A stretch of 64,000 nucleotides of DNA from Actinomadura rudentiformis (GTDB taxonomy: Bacteria > Actinomycetota > Actinomycetes > Streptosporangiales > Streptosporangiaceae). Both the position numbers and the translations under genes were made by a program. The notes beneath the pieces were generated by a model, which saw nothing but the letters and a program-made list of their open reading frames with translations, was not told where the DNA came from and searched no databases. Shown piece after piece: positions 8,434-17,055 of the stretch. The stretch covers positions 62,001-126,000 of the forward strand of contig NZ_WBMT01000012.1 of the NCBI RefSeq assembly GCF_008923185.1, given 5' to 3'. Position 1 is the first letter of the stretch; every line of letters starts with the position of its first letter.

Positions 8434-9330
8434 ATGGCTGCACAACTTCGCCAACTCCGGCAGCAGATCAGGTCGGTGAAGTCGACTGCGAAGATCACCC
8501 GGGCCCAGGAGATGATCGCGACCTCGCGCATCGTCAAGGCCCAGAACGCGGTGGCGGCCTCCAAGCCGTACGCCGACCAGATCACGCAGGCGATCACCGC
8601 CCTGGTCAGCCACCATGTCAGCATCGACCACCCGCTGCTCAAGGAGCAGCCGGAGGACAAGCGGTCCGCCGTGCTCATCGTCACGAGCGACCGCGGGTTC
8701 TGCGGCGGCTACAACGCCAACGTCATCCGCGAGGCCGAGTCGCTGATCAAGGCGCTGCGGGAGCAGGGCAAGGAGCCGCTGCCGTACCTCGTCGGCAACA
8801 AGGCCCTGACCTGGTACCGGTTCCGCGACCGCGACATCGAGGCCGAGTGGACGGGCTTCAGCGACCGACCGGCCTTCGCTGACGCGGAGCGGATCGGGCA
8901 GCGGCTGGCGGCCGACTTCCTCAAGACCGACGCCGAGGGAGGCGTCGGTGAGATCCACGTGGTCTACACCGAGTTCGTCTCGATGCTGACCCAGTCGGTG
9001 CAGGTCCGGCGGCTGCTGCCGCTCGACATCGAGGAGACCGCCCGTGAGCAGGTCCCCCCGGCGTACGAGTTCGAGCCGACCGCCGAGACCGTGCTCGACC
9101 AGTTGCTGCCGGGCTACGTCGAGAGCCGCATCTTCCACATGCTGCTCCAGTCGGCCGCGTCCGAGCACGCCTCGCGCCGCCGGGCGATGAAGTCGGCGAC
9201 CGACAATGCCAACGAACTGATCGGGGTCTACACGCGCCAGATGAACCAGGCGCGGCAGGCGGCGATCACCCAGGAAATCAGCGAGATCGTCGGTGGCGCT
9301 GACGCGCTCGCCGATTCTGGCGGGGAGTAA
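8434..9330 (+). CDS. atpG: ATP synthase F1 subunit gamma
   Basis: 298-aa central rotor shaft. It has the N-terminal helix QLRQQIRSVKSTAKITRAQE, the Rossmann-like middle part with SDRGFCGGYNAN, and the C-terminal helix ending with the TDNANELI signature. It starts 6 bases after atpA and ends 2 bases before atpD. Confidence 0.97.
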   Translation: MAAQLRQLRQQIRSVKSTAKITRAQEMIATSRIVKAQNAVAASKPYADQITQAITALVSHHVSIDHPLLKEQPEDKRSAVLIVTSDRGFCGGYNANVIREAESLIKALREQGKEPLPYLVGNKALTWYRFRDRDIEAEWTGFSDRPAFADAERIGQRLAADFLKTDAEGGVGEIHVVYTEFVSMLTQSVQVRRLLPLDIEETAREQVPPAYEFEPTAETVLDQLLPGYVESRIFHMLLQSAASEHASRRRAMKSATDNANELIGVYTRQMNQARQAAITQEISEIVGGADALADSGGE

Positions 9331-9332
9331 GA

Positions 9333-10763
9333 ATGACTGCACAGGTAGAAACGGCGATCGCCACCGGGCGCGTCGTCCGGATCATCGGCCCGGTCGTCGA
9401 CGTGGAGTTCCCCGCCGACGCCATCCCGGGCATCTACAACGCCCTCAAGGCCGACGTCACGCTCGGCGAGGACACCAAGACCCTGACGTTCGAGGTCGCT
9501 CAGGACCTCGGTGACAACATGGTCCGCGCCATCTCCATGCAGCCGACCGACGGTCTGGTGCGCGGCGCGGCGGTCACTGACACCGGCGGCCCGATCTCGG
9601 TGCCGGTCGGCGACGTGACCAAGGGCCACGTGTGGAACGCCCTCGGCGAGACCCTCGACGTGCCGACGGCCTCCCTGGAGGTCACCGAGCGCTGGGGCAT
9701 CCACCGCAAGGCCCCGGCCTTCGACCAGCTGGAGTCGCGGACCGAGATGCTGGAGACCGGCATCAAGGTCATCGACCTGCTGTCCCCGTACGTCAAGGGT
9801 GGCAAGATCGGGCTGTTCGGCGGCGCGGGGGTGGGCAAGACCGTCCTCATCCAGGAGATGATCCGGCGCGTCGCCCGCAACTTCGGTGGCACCTCCTGCT
9901 TCGCCGGCGTCGGCGAGCGGACCCGTGAGGGCAACGACCTCTGGGTCGAGATGGAAGAGGCGGACGTCCTCAAGGACACCGCGCTGGTCTTCGGCCAGAT
10001 GGACGAGCCCCCGGGCACCCGTCTGCGGGTCGCGCTGTCCGCGCTGACCATGGCGGAGTACTTCCGGGACGTCCAGGGCCAGGACGTGATGTTGTTCATC
10101 GACAACATCTTCCGTTTCACCCAGGCCGGTTCCGAGGTCTCCACCCTGCTGGGCCGTATGCCGTCCGCGGTGGGTTACCAGCCCACGCTGGCCGACGAGA
10201 TGGGCGTGCTCCAGGAGCGGATCACCTCGACCAAGGGTCACTCGATCACCTCGATGCAGGCGATCTACGTTCCCGCGGACGACATCACCGACCCGGCGCC
10301 GCACACCACGTTCGCGCACCTCGACGCGACGACGGTGCTCTCGCGTGGCATCTCCGAGAAGGGCATCTTCCCGGCGGTGGACCCGCTCGACTCCACCTCG
10401 CGGATCATGGACCCGCAGATCCTGGGTGCCGAGCACTACGCGGTCGCCCAGGAAGTGATCCGGATCCTGCAGAAGTACAAGGAGCTGCAGGACATCATCG
10501 CGATCCTCGGTATCGACGAGCTCTCCGAAGAGGACAAGGTCACCGTCAACCGGGCGCGGCGCATCGAGCGTTTCCTGTCGCACCCGATGTACGTGGCCGA
10601 GCAGTTCACCGGCCAGCCCGGTGTGACCGTGCCCAAGGACGAGACCGTCGCCTCCTTCAAGGCGATCGCCGAGGGCAAGTACGACCACATCCCGGAGCAG
10701 GCGTTCTTCATGTGCGGTGGCATCGAGGATGTCGAGAAGAAGGCCAAGGAGCTGGAGAAGTAG
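9333..10763 (+). CDS. atpD: ATP synthase F1 subunit beta
   Basis: Catalytic subunit. The P-loop GGAGVGKT is at 163-170, the GERTREGNDLW segment carries the catalytic Glu, and the alpha/beta family signature lies near PAVDPLDSTSRI. Length of 476 is normal. It is separated from atpC by 77 bp containing a strong hairpin. Confidence 0.98.
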   Translation: MTAQVETAIATGRVVRIIGPVVDVEFPADAIPGIYNALKADVTLGEDTKTLTFEVAQDLGDNMVRAISMQPTDGLVRGAAVTDTGGPISVPVGDVTKGHVWNALGETLDVPTASLEVTERWGIHRKAPAFDQLESRTEMLETGIKVIDLLSPYVKGGKIGLFGGAGVGKTVLIQEMIRRVARNFGGTSCFAGVGERTREGNDLWVEMEEADVLKDTALVFGQMDEPPGTRLRVALSALTMAEYFRDVQGQDVMLFIDNIFRFTQAGSEVSTLLGRMPSAVGYQPTLADEMGVLQERITSTKGHSITSMQAIYVPADDITDPAPHTTFAHLDATTVLSRGISEKGIFPAVDPLDSTSRIMDPQILGAEHYAVAQEVIRILQKYKELQDIIAILGIDELSEEDKVTVNRARRIERFLSHPMYVAEQFTGQPGVTVPKDETVASFKAIAEGKYDHIPEQAFFMCGGIEDVEKKAKELEK

Positions 10764-10769
10764 TCCGCT

Positions 10770-10811
10770 CCGGCGGGCCGGGCCTGAGCTCGAACAGGCC
10801 CGGCCCGCCGG
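10770..10811 (+). terminator. Perfect 17-bp hairpin between atpD and atpC
   Basis: Arms 10770-10786 and 10795-10811 are perfectly complementary and GC-only apart from one pair; the loop is AGCTCGAA. There is no U tract. It sits 6 bases after the atpD stop and 29 bases before the atpC start. It could be a partial terminator or 3' stabiliser that lowers epsilon relative to beta. Confidence 0.75.
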
Positions 10812-10840
10812 ACCCGCTCCAGTATTCGGAGGATTGACAC

Positions 10841-11227
10841 GTGGCAACCCTGAAGGTCGGGCTGGTCTCACCGGAGCGTGAGATCTGGTCCGGCGAGGCC
10901 AAGATGGTGGTCGCCCAGACCGTCGAGGGCCAGCTCGGCATCATGCCGGGTCACGCCCCGGTGCTGGGCGTCCTGCTCGACGGCAGCGTGGTGAAGGTCG
11001 AGCCCGCCGACGGCGGCGAGTGGATCAGTGCCATGGTCGGCAGCGGCTTCTTCTCCATCGCCGGCGACGAGGTGTCGGTCCTGGCCGAGCACGCCGAGCT
11101 GGGCACCGACGTCGATGTCGCGGCCGCCCGTCACGACTTGGAGGCCGCCCGCGCGGGCGGCGAAGAAGACTCGACGGCGGAACGGCGGGCCCGGGCGCGG
11201 CTGCGCGCGGCGGGCCAAGAGGCTTAG
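10841..11227 (+). CDS. atpC: ATP synthase F1 subunit epsilon
   Basis: 128-aa rotor-base subunit that couples the shaft to the c-ring and can restrain hydrolysis. The N-terminal beta-sandwich carries EREIWSGEAKMVVAQTVEGQ and LGIMPGHAPVLGVL; the C-terminal helical part is short and Arg/Ala-rich. The GTG start has a GGAGGA ribosome site. Confidence 0.96.
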   Translation: MATLKVGLVSPEREIWSGEAKMVVAQTVEGQLGIMPGHAPVLGVLLDGSVVKVEPADGGEWISAMVGSGFFSIAGDEVSVLAEHAELGTDVDVAAARHDLEAARAGGEEDSTAERRARARLRAAGQEA

Positions 11228-11245
11228 CCGGGAACGGCGGGGGAC

Positions 11246-11710
11246 TTGGGCGGGCACCTGGCACTGGACGTGGGCGGGGTGCTCGCCGCCGTCGTCCTCC
11301 TGGTGGCACTCCTGTTCGTCGCGATGTCGGTACGGCGATGGTTGTTCGTACGCGGCGGCGGCGCGGTGGAGTGCAGCCTGCGCGTGCTCGCGCAGGACGG
11401 CACCCCGAGCGCGTGGCGGCTGGGCATCGGCCGCTACAAGGGCGACGTGCTCAACTGGCACCGCGTCTTCGGTTTCCGGCGCAGGCCCCGGCAGGTGATT
11501 CACCGCCGGGGCCTCGTCATAGCCGGGCGGCGCGTGCCCGAGGGAGAGGAGGCCGCGGGCCTGCTCCCCGATGTGACCGTCATCGAGGTACGGGACGGCG
11601 ACCTGACCGCGGAGCTGGCGATGAGCAGCTCCGCGCTGACCGGGTTTCTCGCGTGGCTCGAGGCCGCCCCACCCGGCTTCCCGGTCGACCTGCCGCAACA
11701 CGAACCGTGA
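11246..11710 (+). CDS. DUF2550 family membrane protein
   Basis: 154 aa with one N-terminal membrane helix (about 9-28), then a cytoplasmic basic domain with WRLGIGRYKGDVLNWHRVFG and LSLGIG-like DUF2550 patterns. This gene sits right after atpC in most actinobacteria (Rv1312 in M. tuberculosis). The start is probably TTG at 11246, after GGAACGGCGGGGGA; no ATG fits. Function unknown. Confidence 0.85.
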   Translation: MGGHLALDVGGVLAAVVLLVALLFVAMSVRRWLFVRGGGAVECSLRVLAQDGTPSAWRLGIGRYKGDVLNWHRVFGFRRRPRQVIHRRGLVIAGRRVPEGEEAAGLLPDVTVIEVRDGDLTAELAMSSSALTGFLAWLEAAPPGFPVDLPQHEP

Positions 11711-11782
11711 CCGGTCCACGGACACGAGACGTGACCGGGTTCCACCGATCCGTCCGTATTACACTCTCTGTCTAACCTCACC

Positions 11783-11938
11783 ATGGCGCAGAACATCAAC
11801 AAGCTGGGCAAGAAGGGCCTGAAGAACAAGGTCCGCTTCGCCTGGTGGGCCGCCGAGGAGTCCGGCCAGGCCCGCGCGGCGGCGAAGGCCGCGGCGTCCC
11901 GGTCCTTCGACTGGAAGGGCGGCCGCCTGGTCCGCTGA
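11783..11938 (+). CDS. 51-aa basic protein, small conserved-looking gene
   Basis: Too short for many gene finders but convincing: 51 codons from ATG 11783 to TGA 11936, almost every codon ending in G or C. The product is basic and Ala-rich (starts MAQNINKLGKKGLKNKVRFA, ends SRSFDWKGGRLVR) with no signal peptide. There is no clear ribosome site, so it may be translated from a leaderless or short-leader transcript. A large hairpin follows downstream. I do not recognise the family. Confidence 0.65.
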   Translation: MAQNINKLGKKGLKNKVRFAWWAAEESGQARAAAKAAASRSFDWKGGRLVR

Positions 11939-11951
11939 CCGGCCCGGCCAC

Positions 11952-11983
11952 CTGAACGAACGCACAACTGAACGAACGCGAAC
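11952..11983. repeat. Two tandem 16-bp units after the 51-aa gene
   Basis: Units 11952-11967 and 11968-11983 share CTGAACGAACGC. They start 14 bases after the stop codon, and a third partial AACGAAC follows. Confidence 0.8.
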
Positions 11984-11993
11984 AACGAACACT

Positions 11994-12035
11994 GCGGCGC
12001 GCCGCCTCCGGGACTTCCCGGGGACGGCGCGCCGC
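11994..12035. terminator. Nested GC hairpin after the 51-aa gene
   Basis: The outer 11-bp stem (11994-12004 with 12025-12035, GCGGCGCGCCG/CGGCGCGCCGC) encloses a second 6-bp stem CCGGGA/TCCCGG. It lies between the plus-strand 51-aa gene and the minus-strand lipoprotein gene, so it can terminate both. Confidence 0.8.
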
Positions 12036-12067
12036 GTCCGTTGGACCTCTGGACGTTGGGATGTTGC

Positions 12068-13009
12068 TCAGGCGGGGCGGATGCGGATCGGGCCGTCGTC
12101 GGTCAAGACCGTGATCTTGCGCTTCGCCGTGCTGTCGGCGCGCACGGAAGGGTCGATGTGCTTGCCGCCGGTGTCGGTGGTGGTGCTGATGTTGTACGAC
12201 TCGCTGGTCGGGATCTCCAGCTCCACGGAGCCCGTGTCGGTCCGGGCCTGGACGTTCGTCGGCGGGGTGGCGAGGCGGAGCCGGACGGGCCCGTCGCCCG
12301 TGCGCGCCTCGATCCTGTCGGCACGCAGCTCGTCGGCGGAGATCGCCCCGGTGTCGGTGGTGAATGTGGCGTTGACGGCCTTGCCGGAAACCTTGATCGG
12401 CCCATCGCCCGTCTTGGCGACCAGGGACGTGGTCTGGATGTCGTCGGCGGTGATCCCGCCGGTGTCGGTGGTGAATGTGGCGTTGACGGCCTTGCCGGAA
12501 ACCTTGATCGGCCCATCGCCCGTCTTGGCGATCAGCGACGTGGTCTGGATGTCGTCGGCGGTGATCCCGCCGGTGTCGGTGGTCAGGCGGAGAGTGCCCC
12601 GGAGCCCGGAGACCTCGATGGGGCCGTCGTCGTTGTGGAGGTTGAGCGCCATGGCACGCGGGACCTGGATGCGGTAGGAGAGGCCGCAACTGCTGAAACC
12701 GATCACGTTGCCCTCGCAGCGGGTCCGCAGCTTGAGCGTGTCGCCCTCGGTGACGTGTTCCGGCTTGGGCTTGCGGCGCTCGCTCGACCAGGCCAGCCGT
12801 TCCGTCACCTTGATGCCCGGCGAGTCGGATCCGACGACCTCCACCTTGCCGTCGCCGGAGTCCAGGTTGATCGCGGTGACCGCGTCGGTGACCGTGTACG
12901 ACCGTTCCTCATGGTGCTTGGCGCCGTCGACATCGAGGCCGCAGCCGCTCAGTGCGGCGGCCGACACCATCGCGCCGGCCAGCAGAGCCGTACCCGTCAG
13001 GGTCTTCAC
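12068..13009 (-). CDS. DUF4097 beta-repeat lipoprotein with a recent internal duplication
   Basis: Exported lipoprotein: from the GTG at 13009 it reads MKTLTGTALLAG and has a lipobox LSGC with Cys23. The mature part is a beta-solenoid-like series of strands with repeating DTGGITADDIQTTSL and KTGDGPIKVSG elements, as in DUF4097/DUF4098 proteins. Residues encoded at 12349-12570 are two 37-aa repeats almost identical at DNA level. The GTG at 13009 is preferred over one at 13021 because GGGAG lies 5 bases upstream. The function of such proteins is unknown; many are linked to membrane stress regulation. Confidence 0.8.
   Translation of the reverse strand: MKTLTGTALLAGAMVSAAALSGCGLDVDGAKHHEERSYTVTDAVTAINLDSGDGKVEVVGSDSPGIKVTERLAWSSERRKPKPEHVTEGDTLKLRTRCEGNVIGFSSCGLSYRIQVPRAMALNLHNDDGPIEVSGLRGTLRLTTDTGGITADDIQTTSLIAKTGDGPIKVSGKAVNATFTTDTGGITADDIQTTSLVAKTGDGPIKVSGKAVNATFTTDTGAISADELRADRIEARTGDGPVRLRLATPPTNVQARTDTGSVELEIPTSESYNISTTTDTGGKHIDPSVRADSTAKRKITVLTDDGPIRIRPA
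12349..12570. repeat. 111-bp tandem duplication inside the lipoprotein gene
   Basis: Copy A is 12349-12459 and copy B 12460-12570, differing at two positions (GACCAGGGAC versus GATCAGCGAC). The unit is 37 codons, so the frame is kept. Flanking beta-repeats in the same gene are much more diverged. Confidence 0.9.
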
Positions 13010-13095
13010 GTCGTCTCCCACCGCTCTTCGGACTCCCCGTACTGCCCAAAGCTTCGCCTGCGGAGCCGGGCCCGGCCAGGAGGCAGCCGGGAGTC

Positions 13096-13123
13096 TTCAT
13101 GGTGGGGTTAGCCCCACCATGAA
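13096..13123 (-). terminator. 12-bp perfect hairpin after the cobalamin adenosyltransferase gene
   Basis: Arms 13096-13107 and 13112-13123 (TTCATGGTGGGG/CCCCACCATGAA) with a 4-base loop, starting 1 base beyond the minus-strand stop at 13125. It separates this gene from the downstream lipoprotein gene. Confidence 0.8.
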
Positions 13124-13124
13124 T

Positions 13125-13745
13125 TCAGCGTTCGCCGCCGGGCTTCCACAGGACGTCGCCGTGCTCGGCGTTGGCGACCCGGCAGAGGATGAACAGCAGG
13201 TCCGAGAGCCGGTTGAGGTAACGCGCGGTGAGCGGGTTGACGCCGCCCTCGACGTGAGACTCCTCGGTCGCCGCGCCGTGGGCCTCGATCGCCGCCCAGG
13301 CGGAACGTTCGGCCCGCCGTGACACGGTGCGGGCGACGTGGAGGAGAGCGGCCCCGGGCGTGCCGCCGGGAAGGATGAAGCTGCGCAGCGGCTCCAGCTC
13401 CGCGTTGTGCTCGTCGCAGGCGGCTTCGAGGAAGTCGATGTACGAGTCGTCCACGCGCAGCGGCGGGTACGCGGGCTCCGCGACCACCGGGGCGCACAGG
13501 TCGGCGCCGACGTCGAAGAGATCGTTCTGGACCCGGGTCAGCAGCGTGACGAGCGGCTCGGGCAGGGAACCGAGGGCGAGCGCGGTGCCGATGGCGGCGT
13601 TGGCCTCTTCCACGTCGGCGTAGGCCGCCAACCGCGGATCGGTCTTGCTGGTACGGGACGCGTCGCCGAGGGCGGTCGTGCCGTCGTCTCCAGTGCGGGT
13701 GTAGATGCGGGAGAGTACGACCGGGGTCTCCCTGTTCTTCGCCAT
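13125..13745 (-). CDS. Cob(I)alamin adenosyltransferase, PduO type
   Basis: Transfers the adenosyl group of ATP to Co(I) of cobalamin, making coenzyme B12, for example for methylmalonyl-CoA mutase. The N-terminal ATP-binding motif RIYTRTGDDGTTALGD and the C-terminal FILPGGTPGAALLHVARTVS / RRAERSAW are diagnostic. 206 residues is usual for the family. The ATG at 13745 gives MAKNRETPVVLSRIYTRTGD. M. tuberculosis has the same gene (Rv1314c) after the atp operon, next to murA; murA is absent here. Confidence 0.93.
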   Translation of the reverse strand: MAKNRETPVVLSRIYTRTGDDGTTALGDASRTSKTDPRLAAYADVEEANAAIGTALALGSLPEPLVTLLTRVQNDLFDVGADLCAPVVAEPAYPPLRVDDSYIDFLEAACDEHNAELEPLRSFILPGGTPGAALLHVARTVSRRAERSAWAAIEAHGAATEESHVEGGVNPLTARYLNRLSDLLFILCRVANAEHGDVLWKPGGER

Positions 13746-13835
13746 GAGGGCCAGCCTACGACGGACCTGTACAAAATGATGTTCGGTAGGGTTTCGCTTA
13801 CTTTCTCGGCTGGGCATGACAGTTCGGAGGCGGCC

Positions 13836-15410
13836 GTGTACGACCACATCATCGTGGGGGCGGGCAGCGCGGGATGCGTGCTCGCCGCCCGGCTGAGCGA
13901 GGATCCCGGCACCCAGGTGTTGCTCCTGGAGGCCGGGCCGCCCGACGACGCCCCCGAGATCCACATCCCGGCCGCCGTCGCCTCGTTGATCAAGGGCCCG
14001 TACGACTGGAACTACGACACCGTCCCGCAGGAGCACGCCGCAGACCGCACGGTCTACTGGCCGCGGGGGCGCACGCTGGGCGGCAGTTCGTCCACCAACG
14101 CGATGATCTACATCCGCGGGCACCGGTACGACTACGACACCTGGCGCGACTCGTACGGCTGCGAGGGCTGGGGCTTCGACCAGCTGCTGCCCTACTTCCG
14201 GCGTGCCGAGGACCAGCAGCGCGGCGAGTCGGACCTCCATGGCGTCGGCGGACCGCTGCGCGTCGAGGACCTGCGCTACAAGCACCCCCTCAGCCAGGCC
14301 TGGGTGCGGTCGGCCAAGGCGTACGGCCTGGCCGCCAACAACGACTTCAACGGCGCCGAGCAGGACGGCGTCGGCTTCTACCAGGTCACCCACAAACGCG
14401 GGAAGCGCTGGTCGACGGCCGCCGGCTACCTGCGCCCGGCGCTGTCCCGGCCCAACCTGACCGTGGTGACCGACGCCCTCGTGACCCGCGTGCTGATCGA
14501 GAACGGCCGCGCCACCGGCGTCGCGTACGAGGTCCGCGGCGAGACGGTCGAGGCGCGCGCCGAGGGCGAGATCGTGCTGTCCGGCGGGGCGATCAACAGC
14601 CCGCAGCTGCTCATGGTGTCCGGCGTGGGCCCCGCCGATCACCTGCGCGAGCACGGCATCGACGTGCTGGTCGACGCGCCGGTGGGACAGGGCCTCCAGG
14701 ACCACCCGTTCGTGAACGTCATGTTCTCGACGCCCCGGCACAAGGCGTTGTGGGAGCTCGCCGGCGCCCGCAACTTCGCGCTCTACCAGGCGCTGGGCCG
14801 CGGTCCGTACGCCTCGAACATCGCCGAGGCGGGCGGCTTCGTCCGTACCGTCGAGGGCCTGCCCGCCCCCGACCTGCAGTACCACGTGCTGCCGACCCCG
14901 TTCGTCAGGCAGGGGCTGGTCGAGTCGCACGAGCGGGCCCTCTCGGTCTTCGTCACCGCCCTGGCGGTCGCGAGCCGCGGCACGCTGACGCTCCGTTCGG
15001 CGAGCCCGTACGCCAAGCCCCTGATCGACCCGGCCTATCTCGCCGACAAGGCGGATCTGGACACCATGGTCGCGGGCGTCCGCCAGGCCAGGGAGATCGC
15101 CGCGACCGGCCCGCTGGCCGGGATGGTCGGCGGCGAGTGGTCCCCGGGCGAGCAGGTCGACGACGACGCCTCGCTCCAGGAGTTCGTCCGCAAGGAGTGC
15201 GCCACCCTCTTCCACCCGACCAGCACCTGCGCGATGGGCGGCGGCGACGCGGTGTGCGACCCCGAGCTCCGGGTGCGCGGCGTCGAGGGCCTGCGTGTCG
15301 TCGACGCCTCGGTGATGCCGGCCGTGCCGCGCGGCAACACCAACGCCCCCACCATCGCCATCGCCGAACGTGCCGCCGACCTCATCCGGGGCCGCGTCCC
15401 CCTCAGCTGA
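13836..15410 (+). CDS. GMC-family FAD oxidoreductase (choline dehydrogenase-like)
   Basis: FAD-dependent alcohol oxidase/dehydrogenase. The N-terminal dinucleotide motif is GAGSAG at 8-13, with LLLEAGPPDD after it and the GMC signature near GRTLGGSSSTNAMIYIRG. The C-terminal half has the active-site His region FHPTSTCAMG and GNTNAPTIAIAERAADLI. The GTG at 13836 has CGGAGG 5 bases upstream, which fixes the start. It converges on an aldehyde dehydrogenase gene, a pairing that could oxidise an alcohol to an acid in two steps. Choline as substrate is only one possibility. Confidence 0.88.
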   Translation: MYDHIIVGAGSAGCVLAARLSEDPGTQVLLLEAGPPDDAPEIHIPAAVASLIKGPYDWNYDTVPQEHAADRTVYWPRGRTLGGSSSTNAMIYIRGHRYDYDTWRDSYGCEGWGFDQLLPYFRRAEDQQRGESDLHGVGGPLRVEDLRYKHPLSQAWVRSAKAYGLAANNDFNGAEQDGVGFYQVTHKRGKRWSTAAGYLRPALSRPNLTVVTDALVTRVLIENGRATGVAYEVRGETVEARAEGEIVLSGGAINSPQLLMVSGVGPADHLREHGIDVLVDAPVGQGLQDHPFVNVMFSTPRHKALWELAGARNFALYQALGRGPYASNIAEAGGFVRTVEGLPAPDLQYHVLPTPFVRQGLVESHERALSVFVTALAVASRGTLTLRSASPYAKPLIDPAYLADKADLDTMVAGVRQAREIAATGPLAGMVGGEWSPGEQVDDDASLQEFVRKECATLFHPTSTCAMGGGDAVCDPELRVRGVEGLRVVDASVMPAVPRGNTNAPTIAIAERAADLIRGRVPLS

Positions 15411-15426
15411 ACCGGGGCCGCGTCCC
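15386..15426. repeat. 15-bp direct repeat flanking the GMC gene stop codon
   Basis: CCGGGGCCGCGTCCC occurs at 15386-15400 inside the coding end and again at 15412-15426, 26 bases apart, with the TGA (15408-15410) between them. Confidence 0.85.
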
Positions 15427-15447
15427 TGACCTGATCGGCGGCTCGAC

Positions 15448-16950
15448 TCAGCGCTTGTAGTGTTTGCCGTGGAGCATGGTGACCATCTGGAGGAGCCGCG
15501 CCATCTCCTTCTCGGTGCGGGAGAAGGAGGCGAGGTTGCCCGGGATGGCGAAGCGCTGCCGGGTGATGGCCTTGGCTCGGGCGAACTCGCGGAGGCCGTC
15601 GGCGCCGTGGATGCGGCCGAAGCCCGACTCGCCGACGCCGCCGAAGGGCAGCGCGGCGACCTGGGCGAACGCGGCGAAGGCGTTGATGGAGGTCATGCCC
15701 GAACGCATCCGGCGAGCGACGTCCATCGCGCGCGCCTTGTTGCCGGAGAAGATCGTGCCGGCCAGGCCGTAGCCGGTCTGGTTGGCCTTCTCCAGCGCCT
15801 CGTCGAGGTCCTTGACCCGGTGCACGGTGATCGTGGGGCCGAAGGTCTCTTCGCGCACCGCGGCGGAGTCATCGGGAACATCGGTGAGAACGACGGGCTC
15901 GACATAGGGCTTGCGGACCGACTCGGCGCCGCCGACGACGGCCGTGCCGCCCTTGTCGAGGGCGTCCTTGATGTGCCGTTCGATGATGTCCAGCTGGCCG
16001 GGCATCGTGATCGGGCCGTACGCGGCCTCGCGGTCGAAGCCGGGCCGCAGGTCCCTGGCCTTCTCGGTGAGCTTGCCGAGGAACGCGTCGTAGGCGGAGT
16101 CGACGACGTAGATGCGCTCGACGCCGATGCAGGTCTGGCCGGCGTTGGACATGGCGCCCCACAGCGCCGCGTCGGCGGCGGCGTCCAGGTCGGCGTCGGC
16201 GTCCACGATGCAGGCGTCCTTGCCGCCGCACTCGGCGACGAGGGGGGTGAGGTTCTGCGCGCAGGCCGCCATGACCTTCTTGGCGGTACGGGCCGAACCG
16301 GTGAACGCGATCTTGTCGATGCCCGGGTGGGCCGCGAGCGCGCCGCCGGTCGGGCCGAGCCCGGTGATGGTCTGGAACACCGGGCGCTCGGGCACCACGG
16401 CCGCGAAGAGCTCGGCCAGCAGGACGCCGACGCCGGGGGTGAACTCCGACGGCTTGAAGATCACCGCGTTGCCGGCGGCGAGCGCGTACGCGATCGAGCC
16501 CATCGGGGTGAAGATCGGGTAGTTCCAGGGGCCGATGACGCCGACCACGCCGAGCGGCTGGTACTCCAGCACGCACTTCTGGTTGATCGCGATCATGCCG
16601 GGGAAGACGTTGCGCGGGCCGAGCACCTTCTGCGCGTTGCGGGCGGCCCAGTCCAGATGGGTGATGGCCATGATCGTTTCAAGCTGGGCGTCCTGCACTG
16701 GCTTGCCGGTCTCCTGGTGGATGAGCTCGGCCATCCGGTTCAGGTTGCGGGTGAGGGAGCCCTTGACGTTGAGCAGCCGGAGCCGCCGTTCCTTCCAGCC
16801 GAGGGCCTGCCACCATTCGGCGGCGTCGCGGGCCTGCTCGACGATCCCGGCGACCGCCTTCTCGTCGTGGACCGGATGTTCGGCGACGACCTCGCCGGTC
16901 GCCGGGTTCAGCGACTCGAAGCTCGTGCTGCTCTCCGTGGCGACGGACAT
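15448..16950 (-). CDS. NAD(P)-dependent aldehyde dehydrogenase
   Basis: 500-aa ALDH superfamily enzyme oxidising an aldehyde to an acid. The catalytic Cys274 lies in NAGQTCIGVER and the general base Glu240 in VAECGGKD, where the more usual ELGGK is ECGGK. The cofactor region VGPWNYPIFTP and the C-terminal LPFGGVGESGFGR are present. The C-terminal tail (MARLLQMVTMLHGKHYKR) resembles class-3-like ALDHs. Upstream on its own strand lie a TAGGGT hexamer (17032-17027) and an inverted repeat that could be an operator. Confidence 0.92.
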   Translation of the reverse strand: MSVATESSTSFESLNPATGEVVAEHPVHDEKAVAGIVEQARDAAEWWQALGWKERRLRLLNVKGSLTRNLNRMAELIHQETGKPVQDAQLETIMAITHLDWAARNAQKVLGPRNVFPGMIAINQKCVLEYQPLGVVGVIGPWNYPIFTPMGSIAYALAAGNAVIFKPSEFTPGVGVLLAELFAAVVPERPVFQTITGLGPTGGALAAHPGIDKIAFTGSARTAKKVMAACAQNLTPLVAECGGKDACIVDADADLDAAADAALWGAMSNAGQTCIGVERIYVVDSAYDAFLGKLTEKARDLRPGFDREAAYGPITMPGQLDIIERHIKDALDKGGTAVVGGAESVRKPYVEPVVLTDVPDDSAAVREETFGPTITVHRVKDLDEALEKANQTGYGLAGTIFSGNKARAMDVARRMRSGMTSINAFAAFAQVAALPFGGVGESGFGRIHGADGLREFARAKAITRQRFAIPGNLASFSRTEKEMARLLQMVTMLHGKHYKR

Positions 16951-16992
16951 GAGGAAACCTCCCGGGAAGGGCCGACTCGGCGAGCTCAGTAA

Positions 16993-17013
16993 GTATCCAC
17001 TTGCAGAAGATAC
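16993..17013. promoter_or_regulatory. Possible operator for the aldehyde dehydrogenase
   Basis: GTATC-N11-GATAC inverted repeat 43 bases upstream of the ALDH start and just downstream of a TAGGGT -10-like element on the minus strand (17032-17027). A repressor here would block transcription. The protein is unknown; a TetR-type regulator would fit the spacing. Confidence 0.4.
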
Positions 17014-17055
17014 CGGCTAGTAAATCACCCTATGCCCGCAGGAGGCGAGAGTGTC

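Noticed and set aside
6709..9342. 877-codon minus-strand frame opposite atpA-atpG
   Set aside because: Antisense shadow of the ATP synthase genes, with a composition typical of reversed codons.
13125..15215. 696-codon open frame on the minus strand continuing upstream of the adenosyltransferase
   Set aside because: Only the last 206 codons encode a known family; the rest lies antisense to the GMC oxidoreductase and is an artefact of high GC.
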